Assembly: GCA_001574975.1 (NCBI GenBank)
Contig: KQ965752.1
Span: 314,802 to 378,801, forward strand
Origin: Gonapodya prolifera JEL478
Taxonomy: Eukaryota; Monoblepharomycota; Monoblepharidomycetes; Monoblepharidales; Gonapodyaceae
Length of the DNA: 64,000 nucleotides
Direction of reading: 5' to 3'
Of this stretch, positions 21,556 to 32,265 are shown piece by piece. Positions within the stretch are counted from its first letter, which is position 1, and each line of letters starts with the position of its first letter. The notes below the pieces were generated by a model, which saw nothing but the letters and a program-made list of their open reading frames with translations, did no database searches and had not been told where the DNA came from. The translations under genes and the position numbers were made by a program.

Positions 21556-24500
21556 CTAGACACAGCACGGCGCAAACACAATCCCGTAAATCCATTTCAA
21601 TAAATAACTGCTCCCCTTGGAAGAGTAGCGATGGTCAGCCGCAACTAGTGGGGTCGTTTCTTCCACATGTACACTCGCGTCAGAATCACGACAACGTTGC
21701 GACTCTAGTTCCTGGTACATCCCGGCCAGAAGTCTTTGCGAACCCACCCGGTCATGATGGTCCTCTGCCAGCGTGCGCTTATGGACGCCGACAATGTGCT
21801 CTAGGAGCTGCACAGCCTTACCCACTTGACCGTTATCCCGGTACGCCAACGCCAAATTACCCTGCGACATCAGCCGTTCAGGGTGATTCTCTGGCAGCGA
21901 GCGCTCTCGGACGCTGACTATGCGCTCTAGTAGTTCCAAAGCCTTGTCAATCTGCCCGTGACCCCGGTACGCCGCCGCCAGACTGTTCAGTGACCCCAGG
22001 CGTACTGGGTGGTCGTCGGAGAGCGTGCGCCCTTGGACGGTGACCACACGCTCCATCACATCCACTGCCTCGCCCAACTGACCATTGTCGTGGTATGCCA
22101 AAACCAGGTTGCGTTGCGAAGTCAGCCGGTCAGGGTGGTCTTCTGGCAGTATACGCTCACGGACATTCACGATATGCTCCAGCAGTGCAACTGCTTTGCT
22201 GACTTGTCCGTGGCCATGGTACAACCCTGCTAGGTTAGCCTGAATCGTTAGCCGGGTCGGATGGTCCTCCGCCAGCGTTCTTTCATGGACGGCGACGATG
22301 CGCTCCACCAGATCAATCGCTTTGCCCAGCTGCCCATTTGACTGATATGCCAACGCCAAGTTGTTCTGCCACGTCAGCAAGTCCGGGTGGTCCTTTGCCA
22401 GCGTGCGGTCTTGGATCGCAAAAACCCACTCCAAGAGCTCTACAGCCTTGTCGGCTTGCCCGAGGGCCCGGTACGCCAGCGCCAGGCCTCCCTTTGATGC
22501 TATGAGGGATGGATGCTCCTCAGGCATTGTCCGTTCCGTGACTGCGACAAGACTCTTGAGCATCTCCATCGCCTTGTGTACCTGCCCGTGGGATTGGTAC
22601 GCGAATGCCAAATTCTGCTGCATTGCCAGCCGTTCATGGTGATCCTCTGCCAAGGTGCGTTCTTGGACTGCAACAACCCGCTCTAGCAGTTCCACCGCCT
22701 TGCCCATCTGCCCCTGGGCCTGGTATGCCAACGCAAGGCCACCTTGCGATCCCAGGCGGTCTGAGTGATCCTCTGCTAGCGTGCGTTCTCGAACGGCGAC
22801 AATGTGCTCCAGAAGGGTCACTGCGTTTCCTGTCTGACCACGAGCCAGGTACACCGTTGCCAGGCTGCTCTGCGCGTTCAGGAGTAGTGGGTGCTCCGTA
22901 GAAAGCGTGCGTTCTCGGATGGTGACAGTGCGCTCCAGTAACTCCACCGCCTCGCCAACCTGCCCGTTATCCCGGTACGCCAACGCCAGGTTGACTTGCG
23001 CCGTCAGCCGGTCAGGGTGGTCCTCAGCCAAAGTGCGTTTGTGCACGGCAACAACATCCTCAAAGAGCGCCACCGCCTTGCCAACCTGCCCTTGGTGCCA
23101 GTACAGCCCTGCGAGGTTCGCCTGTGAAGACAGACGGGAACGGTCTTCCTCGGCCAGCGTACGTTTTCGGACGGCGACAACACGCTCCAGTAGGTTCACG
23201 GCCTTGCGCATCTCCCCGTTGTCGCGGTACGCCAATGCCAGCTGGTTTTGCGCCGCCAACAGGTTCGCGGTATCACCAGCCAGCACCTTGCGTTCTTGAA
23301 AGGCAACAATGCGCTCCAGTAGCTTCACTGCCTTGCCCACTTGGCCATGCAACTGATACGCCCTCGCCAACTCACTCTGAGAAGCCAGCCGCGTAGGATC
23401 ATCTTCGGGAAGGGTTCGTTCTCGGAAGGCAACCACATGCTCCATAAGCGCTACAGCTTTAGCAGGATTCACAGCGACGCCAATTCCCTCCAGGCACCAC
23501 TGCGCGAGAATGATTTGTGCATCTACGTGGCATTGCAAGGCTGCTTTCTCGTACCATTCTGCAGCGCGCTCGAGTGATCTCTCAAGGATACCGAGACCGT
23601 TCTGGTAGTACCAAGCGAGCCGTTCTTGAGCACCAGCATGGCCCATCTCTGCAGCCTTCTTTAACAGCTGTGACGTTGCGTCAAGATTTTGCACCTTTGC
23701 GGCCTCCCAGGCAAGCTCGACAAGGACCCCCGAGTCCCACTCAGGGCGGACTTCAAGCACTGGAGGCACTGCAGGCGTGGTGTGCTGCTCGGGGCTTGTG
23801 GGCATGCGCCACAATTGTCAATTGTTGCGTTGGCTTGCCACCCTGCTTCTAGCAAAGTACACTTACACGTTGGCTTTGAGTACGTCGCTAATCATTGAAA
23901 AGTCAGGCCGCTGGTTTGGATCCTTATGCCAGCACAGTTCCATGAGATTCCGAAGCCACTGAGACATCCCAGCAGGGGTTGGGACCGACTCTGGCAGTGG
24001 CCGCACCTTGCCATCACAAATATCAGCCCAGAATGCCTCCTGCTCGTCCGGGTCCATGAATGCCAGCTGGGGGTACAAAGGTCCAAGGGTCCATATCTGT
24101 GCGGCCATTTCGATTTGGTTCATCACAGGGTCATACTTTGCATTGCGAAAGCCCACGTACTGCAAATATGGTGACGCCAAAAGCGTAAACATCGTCCTTT
24201 GAAGTGGTGCCCTGACCCTGCAGCCGCTCCGGTGACATGTATTTTGGAGTGCCCCACCGCGCTCCAGTGACTGTGAACGTGGCCCCCCACCGTTCCCCCG
24301 CGACACTCGGAAACCGGGTAGAAATGCCTGCGACAGGAATAATGTCCTGTAACATCTGAAAACCAGAGAAGTTGTCACATTTGCGAAAGTGCAGTGATTC
24401 AAATGACAAGTAAATACAAACCAGCATGCCACGGTCCACCTTCGAGACGCCAAAGTCAGTTATAACTGCTTGACCGTGTCGATTCACAAGTATCTGTTCT

Positions 24501-25072
24501 GGTTTGAGGTCCGCGTGCACCACTTTACGATTGTGCAGGTATTCAATTCCCTCGGCAATGTCGCGCAGCTGCGTGTGAGTTAAATCTTGTCGGCGTGTGT
24601 AAACGTTTACTGGTGGGGGCCAGCACTCACCAGACCAAGTGTCCTTTCGTATCTCTGAGGTCCCGGCGGAAATTTACCGAGATAGCTTTTCACATCACCA
24701 TTCTCCATGATTGGAGAGAGAAATTGCCAAGAGGCACCCTTGGTGATTATGCCATACAGAGGCAGAATCCGTGGAGAGGTCATGTTGTACCAGATTCTAG
24801 CCTCCCGGTTGAATTCCTGTTCATGTCGCGACAGCATTGTTGATTTGCATGCAAGTAACGGAGGGGTTGGATGGGGTTCCACTCACCGTTCTGTTGTAGC
24901 TTCCTTTGAACTCCACGGATTTTATAGCCACGGGAACGTGGCCCTGCCACAATCCCCGAACCACGGTTCCGACTCCACCAGCCCCAAGCCTGTTTTCTGT
25001 CAACGCGACCTGCGACGGATGCACCTCCCAAACAGTCCAAATGCCCGGGAGCTCCTCACGTTCAAACTCCAT
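21556..25072 (-). CDS. TKL-like protein kinase fused to Sel1-like and 14 TPR repeats
   Basis: The start is ATG at 25072 (MEFEREELPGIWTVWEV). Kinase motifs across several exons are NRLGAGGVGTVVRG (P-loop), VAIKSVEFKG, EGIEYLH, VVHADLKPEQILVN (HAD instead of HRD), VITDFGVSKVDRG, WGTPKYMSPERLQG, DDVYAFGVTIF and ELCWHKDPNQRPDFSMI. This resembles tyrosine-kinase-like/RIPK-type kinases. After an intron near 23860-23810 a single long exon encodes two Sel1-like repeats (GHAGAQERLAWYYQNGLGI; HVDAQIILAQWCLEGIGV) and then 14 tandem 42-residue TPRs of the kinesin-light-chain/NLR type, consensus KAVELLERVVAVRERTLAED. A 35-residue tail ends in TAG at 21556. It is probably a cytosolic signalling protein, with the TPRs as a ligand or partner platform. 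It lies precisely between the two direct repeats. Catalytic residues look intact. Confidence 0.82.
21694..23460 (-). repeat. Fourteen tandem 126-bp TPR-coding repeats
   Basis: Within the kinase-TPR gene the coding DNA repeats every 126 bp (42 codons), with one 43-codon unit as the second repeat. Recurrent protein blocks are KAVxLLERxVAVxERTLAED, HPxRLxSQxNLALAY and xDNGQVG. The similarity is visible at DNA level as well: strings such as TACGCCAACGCCA and GATGGTC/GTGGTCCTC recur. That implies recent amplification or gene conversion among repeats. Confidence 0.9.
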
Positions 25073-25239
25073 CTGAACAACACCAGGTGATGGGGCGCCT
25101 CAAGACGTAGCTTCTGAGTGTGGTCGTGCCGCTCAGGCGAGAGAAACGGGGGTCGCGGACTATTTGATGCAATCTCACACGGGACTCTTGTTAGAGGCTT
25201 CGGCCGGGGTCTCTCCCAGTGTCCACAAAGCCACGGCAA

Positions 25240-25557
25240 ATCAGACCAGCCCGCTCGTTTCGTCTATGTCAGACCGCGCAGACGGTCCGCACACCAGAGC
25301 CAGTTACGGTACTTCCGCCTCGCAGTTACCAAAAATACACACTTGTATTCACACCCCCATGTCATCGCATTACATAATGCACACTGTTTCGTGCCTCCCT
25401 CACTCGTCGTCATCGTCCCCGCCACCGCCCTTGCCCCTCCGTCCCTTCTTCTTTCCCCCTCCCGCGCCGCCTTTACCCTTCCGAGCGTTGACAACCTGCA
25501 TGGAGGCCCGCTTGATGGACTCGCGGTCGGGAACTTCGATGTCGGCGTCGGGTGTGT
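25240..25557. repeat. Direct repeat copy 2: native ODAD3 3' end
   Basis: This is the counterpart of 21190-21508. It covers the ODAD3 3' UTR and the last ~50 codons, an acidic/Gly-Lys-rich tail ending at 25400. Because the full gene continues to the right, this is the parental copy and the left one is the derived fragment. Confidence 0.85.
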
Positions 25558-27715
25558 CGGGGTCGTTTTCTGTTGCGGTGGTTGAGGGGATTCCGTTTGA
25601 TGATAATGAGTACCTCGCGGAAAGGCAGAACACGACCCATCACAACTCACCTCCCCCACCCTCCTCCTCGAACTCCTTCCGACCCATGCGAACACGAGTG
25701 TTGTGCGCAGGAAGACCCGCCTGCGTCACCGTCAGCAGGTTGAGTGTAGGCTCTGCCGACGCGCCGCCCGCAGCACCACCGGGGGTGGGTTGGGCGGGAG
25801 ACGGGGAGAAGGTTGTCTGGATGCGAAGGGGCATTGTGATATGTTTGAATAGAGTGCCTTAACTGGTATTTGAAACTTACTTCGATGAGGTTTTCCTTGC
25901 CCTTGACGGTGTGGTACAGCTTGTCCATCTTCTCGATGCAAACGTCCAGTGTGTGCACGTGTGGATCTGCTCCTGCAGGAACTTCGGTAGGGCGGTCCTT
26001 TATAATTGAACAACAAGGTTCGTTTTCAACATATACCGAGGCACCACGAAAGTCCCCTCGACTTACCAACTGCACACCCTCGAGCTTCTCTGCAAGATGT
26101 CCCACGCCGGCTCGTGCCTCTTTCACGATCCGTCCCACCCGTTCCCACTTCTCCCGCACTTCCTCGACCTCCTTCTTCGCCTCCTCCACGCGAGTCTTGA
26201 ATTCCTCCTCGAGGCCTTTTCCAGCTGACGACTTTTGACGGCCGGTAAACTTGAGCTCCTCGTACTCTTGCAATACTCGCTGCTTGCGTGCTCGGAGCTC
26301 CTCCAAACGGGCAGAGGTCGACGCTTGCAGGGAAACGAGGTGGGCATTCGTATCCCTCTGCGCGACGAGCTTCGCAGAAATTTCAGGGACGGTCAGTACA
26401 CCGACTGCATCCCTCAATACGCGGAGGGTCTCCTCGACACCAGCAAAGTGCTGCGCCTTCGAGGGATCGTCCCCGGCGCCGCCTGCTCCTCCCGTCGAAG
26501 TATCCAGAGCACCAGAAGATCCAGCCGTACGAGAATCGTCGCACTGAGACGCGTTGGGTCCAGACCCCGCGGTTGGGGACAACGGTGCGGTGCCGTCCTT
26601 CCCCGTTTGTGGCGTGCCTCGCTTTTCCATCTTTTCATTCATTTCGAGACGCTGCTTGACCAGTTCTTTGCGCGCGTGAAGGTCTTTTTCACGCTGTTTG
26701 CGGTCTTCGGTGAGTTGAAGCTCGAAGCGGAGGAGGTCCGCCTGGTGAGTCGGGTCTCAAATTTTACTGGCGATTATATGGGACGATACAAGACCCAAAC
26801 ACACCTTTGCAACTTCCTTGGCATGATTAGCATCCCTTGACATCGCTTCCAACTCCGCCGCCTCCTGCTTCTTTTGCTGGAGGAGCTTTTCCAACTTGGT
26901 CAACTTGGAATCGAACGTCAGCCTCTCGTCCTGGAGCTTCTTCACGATCGCCTCGTACATCTTGCGCACGGCTTGTGCTTCATTGTACTTGATAAGAGCC
27001 TTGTCGAGTCGGTTCTCTAGCGCGTGTATCTCTTTTAGGTGAGCTGGTTCTAAAACTCGCGACCCACTCGACCCCGCGGAACCGGTAGGCGGTTGCAAGT
27101 GCGCGACGCGGTCCTGCAGTTCCTTGAGCTTTGCTTCTCTTGCCCGAACTTCGGCCTCCATCAGGTCGTGCTTGTTGCGGAGCTCGCACACTTTTTGGTC
27201 GAGTTTCTCCACGTCCGACATTGTCCGCGACGTCGAGGCGTCACCCTCGGCCTGCGAAGTGGCAGTCAGGAATACCATGGATGTATTCCAGCACGCTCTG
27301 GCAGGTCGAGAATGTCTCCCACTCACTTTCTTCAGTTTCGATATCATGTCCCGTAACTCCTTGTTCTGTGATCTCAAGTGGGCCATCTCCTCTTTATTCT
27401 GCCGGATCGCCCACTGCGATGTCTCATAGTACGCTTTCCGATCGCCCTCTGTGGTGTAACGGCAACCGATTCGACATGGTAAATTGCAAGGTGGCAGATG
27501 TCAGGAGTTTGACCCGCGTTCCAGGCGCCATCAAAGATTACGAGTTGCGGTCATCGTTATTCAGAAAGGATCGTGGGGTTATAGGGTCAGCAATGCTCCA
27601 AGGGGGCATGTAATCAGTCGCGTTCGAGCTCACCCAGCAATTCAAACCGGAGCTTCAGATCGTGAAGATCCTCGTCCAGCTGCATAGCCTTCTCGCGATC
27701 CTGGGAAGCTGGCAT
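25400..27715 (-). CDS. ODAD3: Outer dynein arm docking complex subunit ODAD3 (CCDC151-like)
   Basis: This is a coiled-coil protein of the complex that docks outer dynein arms on doublet microtubules. The start is ATG at 27715 (MPASQDREKAMQLDED). Exon 1 ends near 27633 at a GTGAGC donor. The next exon begins EGDRKAYYETSQWAIRQNKE, matching the family block LLEGDRKAFFESSQW, and contains HLRSQNKELRDMISKLKK. Further signatures are HALENRLDKALIKYNEAQ, VRKMYEAIVKKLQDERLTFD, LEKLLQQKKQEAAELEAM and SRDANHAKEVAK. The middle is heptad-rich (RLEELRARKQRVLQEYEELK, IVKEARAGVGHLAEKLEGV) and the tail is IKRASMQVVNARKGKG plus Gly/Lys/Asp runs ending at TGA 25400. A poorly conserved insert (near 26640-26450, TAGSGPNASQCDDS) is low-complexity. 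The 3' end is duplicated at 21.2 kb. Confidence 0.85.
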
Positions 27716-27870
27716 CGCAGTGTGGAGGTGATTGCGAGAAGGGGCGAGACAAGATTACGAATGTTTGACGATCGGGCGCGGGTGACACATAGAACTATCA
27801 AGCCTCCATTCTTCAAATTCCAAGCACGCGATACATCGGAAGTTATTCATAAGATATACAATGGCTGCTT

Positions 27871-29467
27871 CTAGTTGCTCGAGTCCACAAGTCTCAACTG
27901 GTCTCCGACACCACCAACGTCTCTCAACCTGAGGAACAGATCAGCACCCCACCCATAAACACTCTTGAACTCCAGGTCACCTCCAAAATATCTTGCGTAG
28001 AGTCTCGTCATCGGCAGGCCGAATCCGAGGCCGGCCATGGGACCCCCGATACCACGGTGAAGATCGGTCTTGGTTAACCCAGCGAAGGCGAGCGGATCAG
28101 CTGCTCCCTGTCGACCGAGTGCTATGGCCGCTGCCTCTTCGTCGTCACGAGGAACCGTCGTGTAGTTGTAATCGAAAACACGCGTGTAATCCGCATAAGG
28201 GACACCGCCACCGGTATCGCGCACCCGAATAGTGACGACGTCCGTACTTCTGGAAATGGTGACCTCGACAGGAGGTAGTTCAGCAGTTGGGACGTATCCA
28301 CTATTGGGTGGATTCTCCCAGTCTGCAGCTAGTTTGCGGGAGTGCTCCACAGTTGCTCGCATGGCGTTTTTAATCAGCTCCGTCAACATGTACTCAAGGT
28401 GGACAGGGATGTACGCAAAGGAGATGTCGGGGTCTCCGCTCACGATGACATCCGGAACAGTTCCATAGTTAGCTTCGCAGAGCTCCGTGCAATGGTGGAC
28501 AACAGTTCGAAGGAGAGCGCTGGGGCGGAGTCGAGTGTTTACAATTCCTATCCAATTGGGGTGAGGTTCGTGAAGGGCATGGTGGTGTTCTGCGAGCACT
28601 GTTCGACAGAGCGTTCGTGTCGAACCAGTGGCCCGTAATGATAGTTTGGAGAAAGAAAACACACCTCGAATGGCTATACGTGCCCATATCATTTTGTCCA
28701 ACCACGTGGCAATATCCTCCTTGTTCCAATACCTCTCACTTTCGAGAAATCCTTTCGCCAGCCGAGGCACAACATCTGTGTGAGCCTCTACGAGTTCCGC
28801 CAGAATATCAGAAAATGCAAGGTCAGATTCATAGTCTGTAATTTGGGGGAAATCGGCGACCCTACGGATAGTGCGGTGGGCAGGTCGACAAAGGGTTGTG
28901 TGAGGGCTGCAAGTTAATGTATCACCAGGAGAGACCCACTGACTTCTCGAACGCCCAGCGATAGAGGTTATAGACGCTCTTGATATAAGGATTGAGCCCC
29001 ACGATAAACGGAAGACTTTCTAGAGCTCGAACACGTCGGGCCAAACGTTTGGGGATCTCGCTCCGCATGAACTTGGCGCTTTCCACGAGTTTTTGCCGAT
29101 GCACTTCATCTCCTTTGGGCGCTTGTGCCGCCTCTGCCCCGATTCTCAAAAGATCCCGAAGCGTGACGACGGCAAGTGGTTGGCTCGCGTAGAACGCGAG
29201 TTTGGAGTCAAAAGAGGCAGAGGATGGCGGGTATGGATTCGATGGTGTTGGTATAAAGTCTGAAGAGGGAGAATTCTGGTCGTAGGGGCTGGCAGTTGCC
29301 GGTTGAACGAGCGAAGAGGGATACGACGATGGTTGTTGCGGTGTTCGTTCATGGTGAATCGTGTTGGGAGCATGGCTCCCGTGGATAGATCGCAAGGCAG
29401 TGGAGTAAGGTGGTCGCGTGATGCTAGGGCGGGACGGTCTTAGCAAGGCTCGTATTCCTCGTCGCAT
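27871..29467 (-). CDS. BCKDK: Mitochondrial branched-chain alpha-ketoacid dehydrogenase kinase-type (BCKDK/PDK family)
   Basis: These GHKL-fold kinases phosphorylate and switch off mitochondrial 2-oxoacid dehydrogenases. The start is ATG at 29467, and MRRGIRALLRPSRPSITR is an Arg/Ser-rich mitochondrial presequence. Exon 1 holds the N-terminal helices (YASQPLAVVTLRDLLRIG, FMRSEIPKRLARRVRALESL, PYIKSVYNLYRWAFEKS). Then come VVPRLAKGFLESERYW and FLDK-like WLDKMIWARIAIR. The nucleotide-binding part has YMLTELIKNAMRATVEHS (N box), VTIRVRDTGGGVPYADY (G1), FDYNYTTVPRDDEE and GLGFGLPMTRLYARYFGGDL (G2). YMLTELIKNAMRAT and the YARYFGGDLE end are diagnostic of the PDK/BCKDK family. BCKDK rather than PDK is my inference from the N-terminal pattern. 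The stop is TAG at 27871. Confidence 0.88.
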
Positions 29468-29532
29468 GTTGCTGAAAGAACTGCCTGTGCCCGCGCCACA
29501 TGACCGGGGATTCGCTGTTCACCAAACGATCA

Positions 29533-30752
29533 ATGGAATCACTACCTCTTGAGTGGAGAATTCGACTGTATCGATGGAAAACAGCAGTTGCGAGATGGAC
29601 ACGCTTTCTGTCAAACGGACTTTTGAGACATTCACGAGCAACCGATCAGGGCGGCCGGGTGTGTGGATTGCTGCCGAGCTTTACACGAGCTTATGGATAG
29701 TAGATGTCGGAAGGTCGAGGCACGGTCTCAGACTTGAAGACATTGTTCGTACCAGCGTGGTTGGCGCCATCCCGTCACTGAAGTGTCTCTTTGGCAATGT
29801 CGAGGCTACGGCATGCGCCGTGCAACTAGTGTTCACCCAAGTCGAGGTGGTCGACGGCCAAGAAATTTTTCATCGGTATCAAGACCCGGACGACATAGGA
29901 GCAATCCAATGTGCCATGTCAAAACTTCGAACTTTCCATATTGATCACAAAATTGAAAGCTTTTCCTGCGTCGGAAGCGGTACGGGGCTGGAAGAAATTC
30001 GAAATTGGGCAAATGTTGATTGTGTTAGAGTGCTCAGGATAAGCCGTGGAAGTGACTATTTTTTATGGGAGGATCGTCCCGGACAATTCTATGCATCACT
30101 ATTGAAACCTTTCACAGGAGTTACAGAGTCATCCAACAGATTCCCATGGAGAGGCGAAGAAATATCAAGACACTCTCACTTTCGGTTGATGAGCCTCCAG
30201 ACGTGTGGGCAAACGACGATGGCTCTCTGAACATTGCCAAAATTTCGCAAGTGTTTCCAAACCTCTACGAGCTCCGTGACGTGACCTTTGGAAGTGACGT
30301 GGTGCTTGAGTCCACCATCTTCCATTATCTTGAAGTTCTTCACCTCAGTGTGTTTTCATTTGTCGGGACGAGTTTGGGTGAAGCAGGTTTTGATGGAAAA
30401 CTGAAGGTTGTCGTGGTCGTTATGGTCGCAAATGCTCCACGTCTCAAAGAAGTTGTGCTGAGCTATGACGCGGGGTACATGGATCAAGGAGTATGACAAC
30501 GATCTTCAAGGAATACTTAAGTTCACATCTTTAATCTTCGAGAGGGCAATCACACATCCAAAATTTGTGGTTGACTCTATGCACGTCACGATTCAACATC
30601 CGGCTGTGAACGGCTGTGTTCAGATGCACAATCTCAGCAGCGAAAAGGAAGTGCTCGAGACTTCTCACAGCAATGCCCGGAGCCTTGCGCTGCCCCTGCG
30701 TGAGCTAGCGAAAGACTACGGAGTGGACCTTGCGTGGTTGCGGACTGATTGA
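29533..30752 (+). pseudogene. F-box-like/LRR-like family, copy C, frameshifted
   Basis: ATG at 29533 gives MESLPLE, then jumps directly to WRIRLYRWKTAV, which in copy B2 is some 40 residues further on (CRVRMYRWEES). The F-box-like core is deleted. The frame then changes: the homologous AAELYTSLWIVDVGRSRHG, LEDIVRTSVVGAIPSLKCLF and PGQFYASLLKPFTGVTE are in another frame, followed by NIKTLSLSVDEPPDVWANDD, FPNLYELRDVTFGSD and LKEVVLSYDAGY in a third. The end is DLQGILKFTSLIFERAITHP and LRELAKDYGVDLAW, with TGA at 30752. Three frames without plausible introns mark a pseudogene. It is the only copy on the plus strand and lies head-to-head with BCKDK, only 65 bp away. Confidence 0.65.
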
Positions 30753-30951
30753 CTGTGAGAGGGCGAGTACGCTGGTACACCCAGGGTGTGGGTGAGCGGA
30801 CTTCGAGGGACGGTGTTCCGACAATGTGTACGATATGCGTAAGGTGATTAGGGTCGCGATCGTGGAAATAAATTTCTAAGTCCAGTCACAACATGGTGAG
30901 GGACTTGGCGTGCCAGCAGGAACAGGTGCATATCATTGCATGTATATCATA

Positions 30952-32085
30952 TTATTGTGACACTTCCCACCCAACCGTATCATCCAGCCATTCTAAATTC
31001 TTATGGCACGGGTGCAAGAACTTCATTCCCGTAGGACCTCCCGATGATGCTCGCTGATCGACCTTTCTATCGGTCTTTATGACACTAGCCGCCTTTTTCC
31101 TGTAGTGCAGTTCGTCCTTTTTCTGCCTATCTTTTAAGAGACCCATCACTTGCACCATGTTGAGGCCGCCAGGTCCATAAAGTTTGGTCGGGTCTATTCG
31201 TTCTCCTTTCGACGACGTGAAGGTCCGTGATATGGCATCATCACTCTCTTTGCCTGGCACATGTACGTGGCGAATCACTCCTCCACGCTTTTCGAGCTCA
31301 ATGACGTGCTGCGTAATCGCGCCGCGAATAAAGGATTGCTCAAATACCGTTTGTTGAGCGGTCGGGATTCTCAGCTTGTGGGAGACGAAATCCACAAGTT
31401 TTTCAGTTGAGACGATGGGTGGTTCTCCATCTGCACGCTGGTCGATTGCTTGACCGACGCCCTTGAGTGCTCGAGATACAATGGTGCTAAAAGTATCTTG
31501 GACCTATGAGGCTCGGTCAAGGTAAATCGAAACATCGAGGGGAGAGAGAACGGGAGGTCCATGACCGGGAAATATGTGCTTTGGAAACGTGTGAGTGATA
31601 CTCGAGAGCGACGACAAGTAGTCTGGCAGTGATTCATACGATGCCTCTAAGCCTGTCAAATTTGAAGTCGTCACAACTGCGCTGGTCGACCGCGGACTCT
31701 TTCGAGCCATGTGGAACATATCTGGCAGCTCTTCAGAGACTTTGACAGGAACATCGAACACCGAGTCTCCGACAAAGAGCGACCCCGACTGTTCGTGGAA
31801 ATAGGTGACCGAGTCCGCAGAGTGACCTGGCGTCGGCAAGGCTCGAATTGCGACAGCCATGTCCTCACTCCCGACGCTCAAGTCCATCACCGACGCGCAA
31901 ACAGGTTTCGACACGATTCCACCGCCCTCCTGCGCATTCGCTAGCTCGCTCGCAATCACGCGGGAATAATCCAAGAACGTGCACTCTCGCTCATCCCTAC
32001 AACGCTCAGCCCATCGCCAAACCTCGCTCCCTGCCGTTTCTTGGGTCTCCTCCTGGGAGAAGTGCAGTGGTCGTCCAGAAGATTT
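30952..32085 (-). pseudogene. LACTB2-like metallo-beta-lactamase-fold protein, 5'-truncated
   Basis: The C-terminal two thirds of an MBL-fold hydrolase of the LACTB2/endoribonuclease type are readable. RALPTPGHSADSVTYF corresponds to the HTPGHT motif, GSLFVGDSVFDVPV carries the GDxxF aspartate, and THTFPKHIFPGHGPPVLSP carries the PGHG histidine. Then follow DTFSTIVSRALKGVGQAI-type sequence and a winged-helix-like C-terminus (LVDFVSHKLRIPTAQQTVFE, ITQHVIELEKRGGVI), ending near 30955. The N-terminal ~100 residues with the essential HxHxDH metal-ligand motif are absent. The open frame starts only after a stop near 32087, contains no in-frame ATG before the GHS region, and the next gene begins at 32266. 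It is therefore a truncated, probably inactive, copy unless an unseen upstream exon exists. Confidence 0.6.
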
Positions 32086-32265
32086 TCACGTGATTGGGGG
32101 CCGAGGATTTTGAAACGTCACCCCGGGCCGGAAAAATACCATCAGGCCAGTGACCACCTCCATCCCTTTGAGGGAAACGTCACGGGGGCCAAGAATCACA
32201 ATAAAGTACTCTTCCGCTGCACAGAAAGATGGTAAGTTCTCTCATAAACTTGCCATTCGTCCGTT

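Noticed and set aside
27425-27560. tRNA-like element (TGGTGTAACGG resembles an A box)
   Set aside because: No matching B box (GTTCRANYC) at the right distance and the ends do not pair. The region is an intron of ODAD3 with proper splice borders on the other strand.
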